NCBI GenBank assembly: GCA_014155875.1
Contig: JACEFZ010018157.1
Location: forward strand, 536,001 to 600,000
Origin: Cepaea nemoralis
Lineage: Eukaryota; Mollusca; Gastropoda; Stylommatophora; Helicidae
Reading direction: 5' to 3'
DNA length: 64,000 bases
In this document: positions 46,233-55,584 of the stretch, piece after piece
Layout: every line of letters begins with the position of its first letter
How positions within the stretch are numbered: the first letter of the stretch is position 1
Notes under the pieces: model-generated
Seen by the model: only the letters and a program-made list of their open reading frames with translations
What the model was told of the DNA's origin: nothing
Databases searched by the model: none
Made by a program: the position numbers and the translations under genes

Positions 46233-46662
46233 AACGTGATCTTTGGACAGCGGGATCTCTCGTAAACGGGATCTTTGGACAGCGGGATCTCTCATAACGG
46301 AATCCTTGGACAGCGGGATCTCCCGTAAACGGAATCCTTGGACAGCGAGATCTCCTGCAAGCAGGAACCTTTGACAGTGGGATCTTCTGACAACGGGGTT
46401 TTTTGACACGGGATCCTTAGTTATAAGAGGGAGATATCATTTTGGAGAATCCAGCTAGAGTGAATGTGGATAGGGGTTAGGACTAATATCTTACCTGTTC
46501 ACACTTCACACGTCTGCATAGGTCTGTGGTCCTGATTCTACTCTTGTCAATGCGTGAATGTGCTGTGTGTGGTAATATCTAGATTTATAGTACTTGTTCA
46601 TATATCTGTATAGTAATTTGCAGTTATATTGTACTAGGACCTGCTAGCTTACCTCTCTGTAT

Positions 46663-47650
46663 ATGGCCACCCCTAAACTTAGCACGTTAGAATTAAAGGC
46701 AAAGGGGGAAGAAATGGATTGGGGGGTTCTGCTCTAACGGATTACATACACAGGAAGTGGAGAGAGAGTATCGTCAAGCTGAACGGGAAGATCGAAAGGC
46801 CGAGCTGGAATTGAGAAGGATGGAATTGGAAGCTGAGCAAGCAGCTAGGAAATTTGAAGCTGAGCAAGCAGCTAGGAAATTAGAAGCTGAACAGGAAGCA
46901 CAGAAAAGGGAGCACGAGTACCGGATGAGGGAACTCGAGTTGAAGAGTCAATCTAATGGAGAAACTGAGGGAGGCAGTTGGAGGTTCCTCCATCCCAGGA
47001 TCAACACCAGTAGGAGGACATGGTGTACCATGCTATGAAGTTTCCTTTAGCGGTCTACGAGGAGGACAAAGAGAAGATTGATCAGTACCGTTCAATGCTT
47101 CGAGGCTATGTCAGTTGCTATGGGTCTGGAGCGTAACAAATGGAATCTTAAGCTATCCCAGGGATTACGCGGGACGGGATACGAGGTTTATACTCGCCTG
47201 CCACCAGGACATGAGAACAATTATGATGAGTTAAAGACGGCTCTGCTGAAACGATTCGAGGTTACGTCACATACCTACCGGAAAAAATTCGAGCAGCGAA
47301 ACGAGAACCGGGAGAGTTGTTTGCCGCCTACAGTTTGCGTCTTAAATCTTATCTCCATAAGTGGATGGATTTGGCTGGGTTCGCACATGACTATGAGAGT
47401 CTGGAAGAGCTCATGGTGGTCGACCAGCTGAAGAAGCAAATGTCTAAACCTCTCAGGACGTTCCGGGGAGAACAAGGAGCGGAACGTATTGACCTCGTGA
47501 ATAAATTAGCAGAACGGTTCGTCGAGGTACATGGGGAGGCAGGGGAAAACCTTTCCACCAACACCAAAAGTCAAGAGAAACATGACAAGAAGAAAGCCAA
47601 AAAACTCAGGAACCAAAAAGTAGGAACCTTATGTGCAAAAATCAGAGGAT
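46663..47650 (+). pseudogene. gag, duplicated copy with indels
   Basis: Same gag as at 50985, starting at the ATG in ATGGCCACCCC. Small indels scatter the frame: GGAATTGGG-type loss near 46717, ACACAGG gain near 46750, and others near 46975, 47020, 47090, 47287 and 47600. Readable pieces include the coiled-coil region (46757-46960) and EELMVVDQLKKQMSKPL. Substitutions are few. Confidence 0.85.
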
Positions 47651-48637
47651 AGTTCAGAGAAGAAGAAGGAGGGAAGCAAGAGCACTTCAAGCTCTACACC
47701 TAAACGACCGTGGTCGGAGAAGTGGTGTTCAATTTGTAAGTCACCCTCTCACAATACGAGGGACTGCAAATCGAAGGCTAAGAACCCTCACTTTGCAGCA
47801 TGTCAAGTGACTTCCAAGGAGGTTGTCACGGAAAAATGCCAAGGTCAACAAGGAAGCTCGCCACCAGGAGAGCTCATTCAAGTCCGACAATAGAAAATCT
47901 AGGACAGGGAAATGGTGCAACCAATGTCAAGTCAAACACGCACAATGCTATTGACTGCAGGGGAAAGTCAGGAGACACTCAATTCGTCGTGTGCTCAGGG
48001 AAACCTAAGGTGGAGCCCACCGAACAGGTCGAGGGCCGAGGAAGAGACTCCAGACCAGGAAAAACCACCTGTAGTGGAATTGGTAGAGGTTAACGGTCGT
48101 CAAGTGGAGTGTTTATACGACACAGGACTGGACGGGGAGGCCGTGATTTCTGCGGATCTAGTACATCCAGAACAATTCACAGGTGAAACCTTGGATATAC
48201 AGCCTGCACAGAAGAGTGCTGTAGTCATGAAGTTGCCCATTGCTAATGTGGAGATTCGATCACGGTACGTCACCGGCACCATCAAGGCCGCTGTATTGGA
48301 CCGATCCCATTTTTCCAGTCATCCTAGGTTGCCGGTATGTCTTTCTGGGAATGCCCAGGGAGCCAATTCATATGGGAGCAATGCAGACTCGCTCTCAGAT
48401 GAAAACGGAAGAGGCAGACACAATTGTGACTAACCCAATGCCGGGGGAGCTACAAACTGCCCAGAGTGAGGATGATACTTTACGTCCTTGCTACAAAAAG
48501 CTGCAGAAAAGTGCTGATCCACCAGGACGGGGGCAGTACTACAATGAAGAATAGGATACTCTACAGGAGAGCAGGAAGGGGTGACAACCTATACGGTCAG
48601 TTGGTCGTCCCGAAAACTCATCGGTCCCAGATTCTTA
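47633..48637 (+). pseudogene. Zinc knuckles and protease, duplicated copy with indels
   Basis: WCSICKSPSHNTRDC and, in another frame, the protease around LYDTGLDGEAVIS (catalytic DTG). The sequence stops at 48637, where the complete copy would enter the integrase zinc-binding region (equivalent to about 52950); the host-flank copy begins there. Confidence 0.82.
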
Positions 48638-48872
48638 ACTGAGGTGAGGATAACAGTCAAAGTTGTACCATCAGGCGCACGAAGGCAAAAGATTTGGTCC
48701 GGACAATATTCTAAGGCTCTCTGTCGAGGGTTGAGGCTGAACGCTCTAAGCCACAAACTCTCGGATCTGAGAGCCTGGCCGATACCCACCCTCCGAAAAT
48801 AGAAGTGAGATACTGAGCAAGCTACAAGCCCAGGTCTGATATCTGTTCGAAGGCTCTCAGCTGGGGGATATG
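48638..48872. repeat. Host flank of the gypsy insertion, copy 2
   Basis: Near-identical to 44312-44545. Its left edge joins the broken pol sequence (CAGATTCTT then AACTGAGGTG), which is the duplication breakpoint. Confidence 0.88.
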
Positions 48873-49453
48873 TGTCACGAGCGCCATGAGTTAACCAGCT
48901 AATAATACCGACGTTTGCGTGGCGTATATTTTCTAGGCCACAACAGTCGTACTAACAGAGTAAACACAGCTGCACAGGTTACATCGTGTCAGCCCATAAA
49001 CACATTTGGTGGTGAGTGAGAAGGAATGGATACATCGAGTTGGCAGTTCATTAACAGTTAGAATCACACATGATTGTCGGCTTAGGATATGGAATGGTTC
49101 CGTTTGTCATCTATACTGCCGGACATCAGACGGAAATGGCTGCTGGGATTGTCACCACGGAACAGAAGATTGACAGTTTATCAACAGGTCGGAAGTGCCC
49201 GACTAGGGAGAAAACAGTGCATCTGTCAATTCTTGGTTTCCGGCACATCGAGAGGATTGACGGGGTTATTTGCAACTCTTTGTTGTAACTCGACAGAAAC
49301 TCGCTGGCTTGTTTGAGAATCTAAACTATTACTGACAACTTTGACAGGACTAAAGCCAGGAAAATGGATTCTTGACAAGGGATGATCTGCCACGGTGCCA
49401 CCTGTGTGGGGGCATAAAGGATAACGTCACGTGGCCAACTTTGGTAGTTTGCC

Positions 49454-49460
49454 ATATAAA
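49454..49460 (+). promoter_or_regulatory. Candidate TATA box in the 5' LTR
   Basis: ATATAAA, also present at 45127-45133 and 56166-56172. A start site ~25-30 bases downstream (near 49485) would define the U3/R border; inferred from spacing only. Confidence 0.5.
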
Positions 49461-50296
49461 CCCGAGTTGGGATCAACTAGGGGGACTTGAAAAATGCTCT
49501 AGTCAGAGTGCCAGGGCACTGCAGTGCTTAGTGGAAATAATATCTACCGTGTGTTAATTAGTGACTTAATTTTGCACGTGCCTATAATGGCAGATGTAGA
49601 TATGATTGATAGGACTGCAGTAGTGCCATTTAAGGTTCCCTACCAGATCCAAGGAAACTCTACAAGTTTTGGGAAAAGAATTAAAAAACCCATTCTGAAG
49701 AACACCAGTTCAAGAGTCAATAAAGTTGCATACAGAAACGTAACTTACGCTAGAAGGAAATTGATTCATCAAAGAGAGTGATGCATACTGATGCACCACA
49801 CAGCATCAGACAGTAGTAACGAACCGAGAACCGGCTAAGAGTACCTAGTGTTAGTACAGTAACAATTAACATTAGTAATTAGCACTTATGGACTGAATGG
49901 TTCGATGTGCAACGAGGATGATCTGTCGACTAACTAACTAACTAACTAACTAACTGCGTACACACTACAAAAGACTTGTGCAGTTTGTTAAGGAACGTTA
50001 GGAACGGACATTGTGTAGAGTGCAACCGGTCCATGATTAACTGTTAATACCACCGGTGTCTATTTCGGATGTTCATGAAATTGGATTACCAGAGGTCTAC
50101 AGAGGCAAAGCAGTATCCGGCAAGATGGTTTCGGCAACGGGTGAGAAGTACATGTTCTGACGTACCGTGCTGTGGTCTATCTTTGCTGGGATCAGCTGAC
50201 TGGGTTGCTGTCTGAGAGTCAGAGTCTACACACTTTATAGAACACGTCACACATTTTCTTCACATACACGTCTCATATACGTTACACTTTTATTTT

Positions 50297-50302
50297 AATA
50301 AA
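50297..50302 (+). terminator. Polyadenylation signal in LTR
   Basis: AATAAA, repeated in LTR 3 at 57005-57010 and broken by one base in LTR 1. Confidence 0.5.
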
Positions 50303-50543
50303 TTACTCTTTATTAATTTCTAGAAGCAAGAGTTGTTGAGTATGTTGCGTTGGGGAAGTATGAGAAGGGGGCATAGTACGACAGTGAGAGAGTGATAGGA
50401 AAAGGTGTCCATAGGCTGATGGAGTGTGTTGGACGGAAGCTGGTGGATTCTCCAGAATATTGAGAGGAAAAAAAAATATTATAATGTGGGTGTCGACTCT
50501 CTTCACTCCAGGGACGACACTGTAAAGGAGGACACGACATTAT

Positions 50544-50554
50544 TGGGGGCTCGT
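50544..50554 (+). other. Primer binding site (tRNA-Pro type)
   Basis: TGGGGGCTCGT begins four bases after the LTR. It equals the first 11 bases complementary to the tRNA-Pro 3' end, the primer used by several retroviruses; the match stops there. Confidence 0.65.
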
Positions 50555-50555
50555 A

Positions 50556-50735
50556 AACGTGATCTTTGGACAGCGGGATCTCTCGTAAACGGGATCTTTG
50601 GACAGCGGGATCTCTCATAAACGGAATCCTTGGACAGCGGGATCTCCCGTAAACGGAATCCTTGGACAGCGAGATCTCCTGCAAGCAGGAACCTTTGACA
50701 GTGGGATCTTCTGACAACGGGGTTTTTTGACACGG
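50556..50735. repeat. 32-bp repeats in the gypsy leader
   Basis: Five or so units of CGGGATCTTTGGACAGC type with a ~32-bp period between the primer binding site and gag, also at 46233-46410. The function is unknown; the position suggests RNA structure or packaging. Confidence 0.8.
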
Positions 50736-50984
50736 GATCCTTAGTTATAAGAGGGAGATATCATTTTGGAGAATCCAGCTAGAGTGAATGTGGATAGGGG
50801 TTAGGACTAATATCTTACCTGTTCACACTTCACACGTCTGCATAGGTCTGTGGTCCTGATTCTACTCTTGTCACTGCGTGAATGTGCTGTGTGTGGTATA
50901 TCTAGATTTATAGTACTTGTTCATATATCTGTATAGTAATTTGCAGTTATATTGTACTAGACCTGCTAGCTTACCTCTCTGTAT

Positions 50985-51941
50985 ATGGCCACCCCTAAAC
51001 TTAGCACGTTAGAATTAAAGGCAAAGGGGGAAGAAATGGGATTGGGGGGTTCTGCTCTAACGGATTACATACAGGAAGTGGAGAGAGAGTATCGTCAAGC
51101 AGAAAGGGAAGATCGAAAGGCCGAGCTGGAATTGAGAAGGATGGAATTGGAAGCTGAGCAAGCAGCTAGGAAATTTGAAGCTGAGCAAGCAGCTAGGAAA
51201 TTAGAAGCTGAACAGGAAGCACAGAAAAGGGAGCACGAGTACCGGATGAGGGAACTCGAGTTGAAGAGTCAATCTAATGGAGAAACTGAGGGAGGAGTTG
51301 GAGGTTCCTCCATCCCAGGATCAACACCAGTAGGAGGACATGTGTACCATGCTATGAAGTTTCCTTTAGCGGTCTACGAGGAGGACAAAGAGAAGATTGA
51401 TCAGTACCTTCAATGCTTCGAGGCTATGTCAGTTGCTATGGGTCTGGAGCGTAACAAATGGAATCTTAAGCTATCCCAGGGATTACGCGGGACGGGATAC
51501 GAGGTTTATACTCGCCTGCCACCAGGACATGAGAACAATTATGATGAGTTAAAGACGGCTCTGCTGAAACGATTCGAGGTTACGTCACATACCTACCGGA
51601 AAAAATTTCGAGCAGCGAAACGAGAACCGGGAGAGTTGTTTGCCGCCTACAGTTTGCGTCTTAAATCTTATCTCCATAAGTGGATGGATTTGGCTGGGTT
51701 CGCACATGACTATGAGAGTCTGGAAGAGCTCATGGTGGTCGACCAGCTGAAGAAGCAAATGTCTAAACCTCTCAGGACGTTCCTGGGAGAACAAGGAGCG
51801 GAACGTATTGACCTCGTGAATAAATTAGCAGAACGGTTCGTCGAGGTACATGGGGAGGCAGGGGAAAACCTTTCCACCAACACCAAAAGTCAAGAGAAAC
51901 ATGACAAGAAGAAAGCCAAAAACTCAGGAACCAAAAAGTAG
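50985..51941 (+). CDS. gag: gag of Gmr1-like gypsy element
   Basis: 318 codons from ATGGCCACCCC to a TAG. Residues ~30-95 form a charged Ala/Glu/Arg coiled coil with two near-identical EAEQAARK repeats. Residues ~115-290 look like a retrotransposon Gag capsid domain (YLQCFEAMSVAMGL, LRGTGYEVYTRL, YDELKTALLKRFE, FAAYSLRLKSYLHKWM). No zinc knuckle lies before the stop; both knuckles follow it in the same frame. Gag builds the cytoplasmic particle that holds the RNA. The frame is intact. Confidence 0.9.
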   Translation: MATPKLSTLELKAKGEEMGLGGSALTDYIQEVEREYRQAEREDRKAELELRRMELEAEQAARKFEAEQAARKLEAEQEAQKREHEYRMRELELKSQSNGETEGGVGGSSIPGSTPVGGHVYHAMKFPLAVYEEDKEKIDQYLQCFEAMSVAMGLERNKWNLKLSQGLRGTGYEVYTRLPPGHENNYDELKTALLKRFEVTSHTYRKKFRAAKREPGELFAAYSLRLKSYLHKWMDLAGFAHDYESLEELMVVDQLKKQMSKPLRTFLGEQGAERIDLVNKLAERFVEVHGEAGENLSTNTKSQEKHDKKKAKNSGTKK

Positions 51942-54092
51942 GAACCTTATGGGCAAAAATCAGAGGATAGTTCAGAGAAGAAGAAGGAGGGAAGCAAGAG
52001 CACTTCAAGCTCTACACCTAAACGACCGTGGTCGGAGAAGTGGTGTTCAATTTGTAAGTCACCCTCTCACAATACGAGGGACTGCAAATCGAAGGCTAAG
52101 AACCCTCACTTTGCAGCATGTCAAGTGACTTCCAAGGAGGTTGTCACGGAAAATGCCAAGGTCAACAAGGAAGCTCGCCACCAGGAGAGCTCATTCAAGT
52201 CCGACAATAGAAAATCTAGGACAGGGAAATGGTGCAACCAATGTCAGTCAAACACGCACAATGCTATTGACTGCAGGGGAAAGTCAGGAGACACTCAATT
52301 CGTCGTGTGCTCAGGGAAACCTAAGGTGGAGCCCACCGAACAGGTCGAGGCCGAGGAAGAGACTCCAGACCAGGAAAAACCACCTGTAGTGGAATTGGTA
52401 GAGGTTAACGGTCGTCAAGTGGAGTGTTTATACGACACAGGACTGGACGGGGAGGCCGTGATTTCTGCGGATCTAGTACATCCAGAACAATTCACAGGTG
52501 AAACCTTGGATATACAGCCTGCACAGAAGAGTGCTGTAGTCATGAAGTTGCCCATTGCTAATGTGGAGATTCGATCACGGTACGTCACCGGCACCATCAA
52601 GGCCGCTGTATTGACCGATCCCATTTTTCCAGTCATCCTAGGTTGCCGGTATGTCTTTCTGGGAATGCCCAGGGAGCCAATTCATATGGGATCAATGCAG
52701 ACTCGCTCTCAGATGAAAACGGAAGAGGCAGACACAATTGTGACTAACCCAATGCCGGGGGAGCTACAAACTGCCCAGAGTGAGGATGATACTTTACGTC
52801 CTTGCTACAAAAAGCTGCAGAAAAGTGCTGATCCACCAGGACGGGGGCAGTACTACATGAAGAATAGGATACTCTACAGGAGAGCAGGAAGGGGTGACAA
52901 CCTATACGGTCAGTTGGTCGTCCCGAAAGCTCATCGGTCCCAGATTCTTCATATGGGGCATACCATCTCCTTTAGTGGACACATGGGTATTGCCGCCACC
53001 ATGCAGCGGATTTCCTGCCACTACTATTGGCCGGGAATGACAGATGATGTGCGTCGGTATGTGAAGTCATGCCCTGAGTGCCAGAGGGTGGCACCGAAAC
53101 ACTGGACAGCACCGGTGATGTTGGGTGAGATGCCCATCATGAACTCTCCTTTCGAGAGGGTAGCCATCGATATCGTGGGTCCACTTCCCAGGACTAGGAA
53201 GAGGAACATGTATATACTCACAATGGTGGATTGCTGTACAATGTGGGGTGAAGCCATACCGTTGACCACGATTGACTCGAAAAGAGTGGCGGACGCACTG
53301 ATGGAGGCCTTTACCAGATTAGGCTTTCCGGATCAAATTCTGACGGATAATGGATCTCAGTTTTGTGGAAAACTCATGGAGGAGGTATTTAGGGTGTTTC
53401 ACTCTAACCACATACATACCAGCCCTTACCACCCTCAAGCCAATGGACAAGTAGAGCGTTTCAACGGCACGTTGATGACAATGCTCAGGAAATTAGCGCA
53501 GGAAAAACCTGATAGGTGGGATGAATATATCCCAGCAGCACTCTTTGCCTATCGGGAAGTTCCTCATGGCTCAACAGGACTACCACCCGCTACGTTGCTG
53601 TTTGGTCGTCCAATCAAAGGACCGTTGGAAGCCATGTTGAGGAGTTGGACTGAAGAGGGGACGTCAGAAGAAGTGATCTCATCCTATCAATACGTGGAGG
53701 AACTGAAAGAAAAACTCCATAAGGGATGGACTCTGGCAAATCAAAACTTGAAAAAGGCCAGGAAAAGACATGCGGCTTACTACAACCGTAGGTCTAAAGA
53801 AAGATCTCTAGAGGTAGGAGATAAAGTCTTGTTGTTACTCCCAACGGGAAACAACAAACTGGAGATAGGTTGGCAAGGACCATTTCCCGTGGAAAGGGTG
53901 ATATCCAGAACCAACTATCAGATCCGGATCCGGGGGAAAGTCGAAGATTTTCCATATCAATCTCTTGCGGAAATACGAAGAGAGACCAGGAGACAAGGCA
54001 GCTCACCTCATGGCAATGGCAGTTGCAGTGGAGACAGAAGTGGGAACCAGCGAGGGCAGGGAATATCCCTTGGAACACCAGGAAACATATAG
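51942..54092 (+). CDS. pol: pol part 1: zinc knuckles, aspartic protease, integrase
   Basis: Same frame as gag, open right after its TAG. Two CX2CX4HX4C knuckles come first (WCSICKSPSHNTRDC, WCNQCQSNTHNAIDC). Protease follows around 52430 (LYDTGLDGEAVIS, then VILGCRYVFLGM). A spacer leads to the integrase: HHCC zinc-binding region with HMGHTISFSGH and SCPECQ, and the DDE core with IDIVGPLP (Asp), LTDNGSQFCG (Asp) and PQANGQVERFNG (Glu). The end has the GPY/F-type module GWQGPFPVERVI. Integrase precedes RT, unlike standard gypsy order. The frame leaves the true reading near 53948, where a T-run seems one base too long; the last ~45 codons to the stop at 54092 are out of frame. Confidence 0.9.
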   Translation, partial: EPYGQKSEDSSEKKKEGSKSTSSSTPKRPWSEKWCSICKSPSHNTRDCKSKAKNPHFAACQVTSKEVVTENAKVNKEARHQESSFKSDNRKSRTGKWCNQCQSNTHNAIDCRGKSGDTQFVVCSGKPKVEPTEQVEAEEETPDQEKPPVVELVEVNGRQVECLYDTGLDGEAVISADLVHPEQFTGETLDIQPAQKSAVVMKLPIANVEIRSRYVTGTIKAAVLTDPIFPVILGCRYVFLGMPREPIHMGSMQTRSQMKTEEADTIVTNPMPGELQTAQSEDDTLRPCYKKLQKSADPPGRGQYYMKNRILYRRAGRGDNLYGQLVVPKAHRSQILHMGHTISFSGHMGIAATMQRISCHYYWPGMTDDVRRYVKSCPECQRVAPKHWTAPVMLGEMPIMNSPFERVAIDIVGPLPRTRKRNMYILTMVDCCTMWGEAIPLTTIDSKRVADALMEAFTRLGFPDQILTDNGSQFCGKLMEEVFRVFHSNHIHTSPYHPQANGQVERFNGTLMTMLRKLAQEKPDRWDEYIPAALFAYREVPHGSTGLPPATLLFGRPIKGPLEAMLRSWTEEGTSEEVISSYQYVEELKEKLHKGWTLANQNLKKARKRHAAYYNRRSKERSLEVGDKVLLLLPTGNNKLEIGWQGPFPVERVISRTNYQIRIRGKVEDFPYQSLAEIRRETRRQGSSPHGNGSCSGDRSGNQRGQGISLGTPGNI

Positions 54093-54357
54093 GGATGTGC
54101 AAGTGAACCCTGATCTGACCTCCCAGGAGAGGGAAAGGATAACCCAGGTTCTCAAGTCTCATAAGGAGATACTGACTGATAAACCAGGACGAACGAGGTT
54201 GGTTGAGTTCGATATGACTTTGACCACACAGGAGCCTGTTCGCCAAAAGGTTTACCCAGTGCCATTCTCTAAAGAAAAGGCCCTGGAGGAGGAAATAAAA
54301 AAACTGCTGGAGGATGACGTGATTGCACCATCCACATCCCCATACAATGCGGGGTAG
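53950..54357 (+). CDS. pol: pol part 2: integrase end to RT N-terminus (shifted frame)
   Basis: Continues the integrase as FHINLLRKYEERPGD (the HINxLKxY motif typical after GPY/F), then a linker of ~70 residues and the RT N-terminus: RQKVYPVPFSKEKALEEEI and LLEDDVIAPSTSPYNAG. A TAG at 54355-54357 ends the frame because a G-run is one base short; the RT resumes at once in the original frame. Confidence 0.85.
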   Translation, partial: FHINLLRKYEERPGDKAAHLMAMAVAVETEVGTSEGREYPLEHQETYRDVQVNPDLTSQERERITQVLKSHKEILTDKPGRTRLVEFDMTLTTQEPVRQKVYPVPFSKEKALEEEIKKLLEDDVIAPSTSPYNAG

Positions 54358-54359
54358 TT

Positions 54360-55520
54360 TTGTTACGCAAACCAAGTGGAGAACACAGGTTGTGTATAGA
54401 TTACCGACTGCTGAACAGTCATACACAGTTTCAGGTGGAACCTTTGCCGAATCCAACTCAGTTATTCGCTAGGCTCCATAAGGCTCGGTACTTTTCAAAG
54501 GTGGATCTGAGTCGGGGGTACTATCAGATACCAGTCAAACCGGAGATTCGACCACTGTTAGCTTTCAGTACACCCAGTGGACACTACGAATTCAAGGTCA
54601 TGCCCTTTGGACTCAGCAATGCACCTAGTGTGTTTACACGCATGATGAGGACTTTACTTGATCCTTTACAGGATCCGTCCATCATCTCATTCATGGATGA
54701 TATTCTGATTTCCAGTGACAGCCTGGATGACCACTTACAATCCTTGGAGAGATTGTTTAATAGACTCAAGGAAGCAGGGCTTACTGCTCGTCCAACCAAG
54801 TGCATGATTGGTTACCAGACTCTGGAATTTCTAGGTCACACCATCACTCCAGGACACATTGTCCCAGAAGAGAAGAACCTGGAGAAAATCAGAAATGCAC
54901 CAAGGCCAAAAACGAAGAAGGATGTGCGATCTTTTCTCTCATTGTGTGGGTTCTACCACAAATTTATCCCACATTTCACGGAATTGGGAGCTCCGTTGAC
55001 GGAAACCTTGAAAAAGGGATTCCCGGATCAAATCATTTGGACACCAGAATGTGAGAATGCCTATAGTCAGTTAAAGGAGGCCTTGGTCAGCAAACCTGTA
55101 TTACAGCTCCCTGACCTTTCCAAACAATTTGTGTTGAGAACAGATGCGAGTGCGATTGGAATTGGAGCCGCTTTGTTACAGGAAGGAAAAGACGATGCTT
55201 CGGTTTTGAAACCTGTGGCATACGCAAGTAAGAAACTTCTACAGGCGGAGAGGAATTATTCAACCGTCGAGAGAGAGTGCTTGTCCCTCGTATGGGCAGT
55301 GCAAAAATTTCAGCCATATTTGTATGGAGTTAAGTTTCGGGTTCAGTCGGATCATCAGCCCCTGATGTTCCTGGCTACTTCTCAGAAGCTCAACGCACGT
55401 TTGATGCGGTGGTCGTTGTTACTTCAACCGTATAATTTCACAGTAGAGTACATTCCTGGGAAGGAGAATGTTGGAGCGGATTTCTTGTCAAGACACCCAG
55501 CTCCTGAAGAAGAGGAATGA
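54360..55520 (+). CDS. pol: pol part 3: reverse transcriptase and RNase H
   Basis: 386 codons. RT blocks: LRKPSGEHRLCIDYRLLN, YFSKVDLSRGYYQIPV (catalytic Asp), FKVMPFGLSNAPSVFTRMM, FMDDILISS (YxDD-type box with Phe-Met, near 54689), and FLGHTITPGHI. The RNase H side has FVLRTDASAIGIGAALLQ (Asp), ERNYSTVERECLSLVWAV (Glu), VQSDHQPLMFL (Asp) and NVGADFLSRHP at the end. All catalytic residues are present. It ends 64 bases before the 3' LTR and is the last domain of pol, which confirms the integrase-before-RT order. Confidence 0.93.
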   Translation: MLRKPSGEHRLCIDYRLLNSHTQFQVEPLPNPTQLFARLHKARYFSKVDLSRGYYQIPVKPEIRPLLAFSTPSGHYEFKVMPFGLSNAPSVFTRMMRTLLDPLQDPSIISFMDDILISSDSLDDHLQSLERLFNRLKEAGLTARPTKCMIGYQTLEFLGHTITPGHIVPEEKNLEKIRNAPRPKTKKDVRSFLSLCGFYHKFIPHFTELGAPLTETLKKGFPDQIIWTPECENAYSQLKEALVSKPVLQLPDLSKQFVLRTDASAIGIGAALLQEGKDDASVLKPVAYASKKLLQAERNYSTVERECLSLVWAVQKFQPYLYGVKFRVQSDHQPLMFLATSQKLNARLMRWSLLLQPYNFTVEYIPGKENVGADFLSRHPAPEEEE

Positions 55521-55571
55521 ATCATCTGGATTTAACTCATGGTGGAGAAGAGTGAGATGGACTACTCTCTT

Positions 55572-55580
55572 AAGAGGGGG
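55572..55580 (+). other. Polypurine tract
   Basis: AAGAGGGGG just upstream of LTR 3, the expected plus-strand primer site. Confidence 0.75.
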
Positions 55581-55584
55581 CCTA

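Larger units (their letters stand above)
48873..50539 (+). repeat. LTR 2 (5' LTR of the complete element)
   Basis: TGTCACG...CACGACA, 1,667 bp. It carries ATATAAA at 49454-49460 (promoter), AATAAA at 50297-50302 and an (ACTA)n run near 49930. Very similar to LTR 3, which points to recent insertion. Confidence 0.92.

Noticed and set aside
44546..50539. A second independent gypsy insertion sharing an LTR
   Set aside because: The host flank itself is duplicated before LTR 2, so duplication of the locus explains it better than a second insertion or LTR recombination.
53794..54456. 220-codon minus-strand ORF inside the gypsy pol
   Set aside because: Shadow of the integrase/RT coding sequence.
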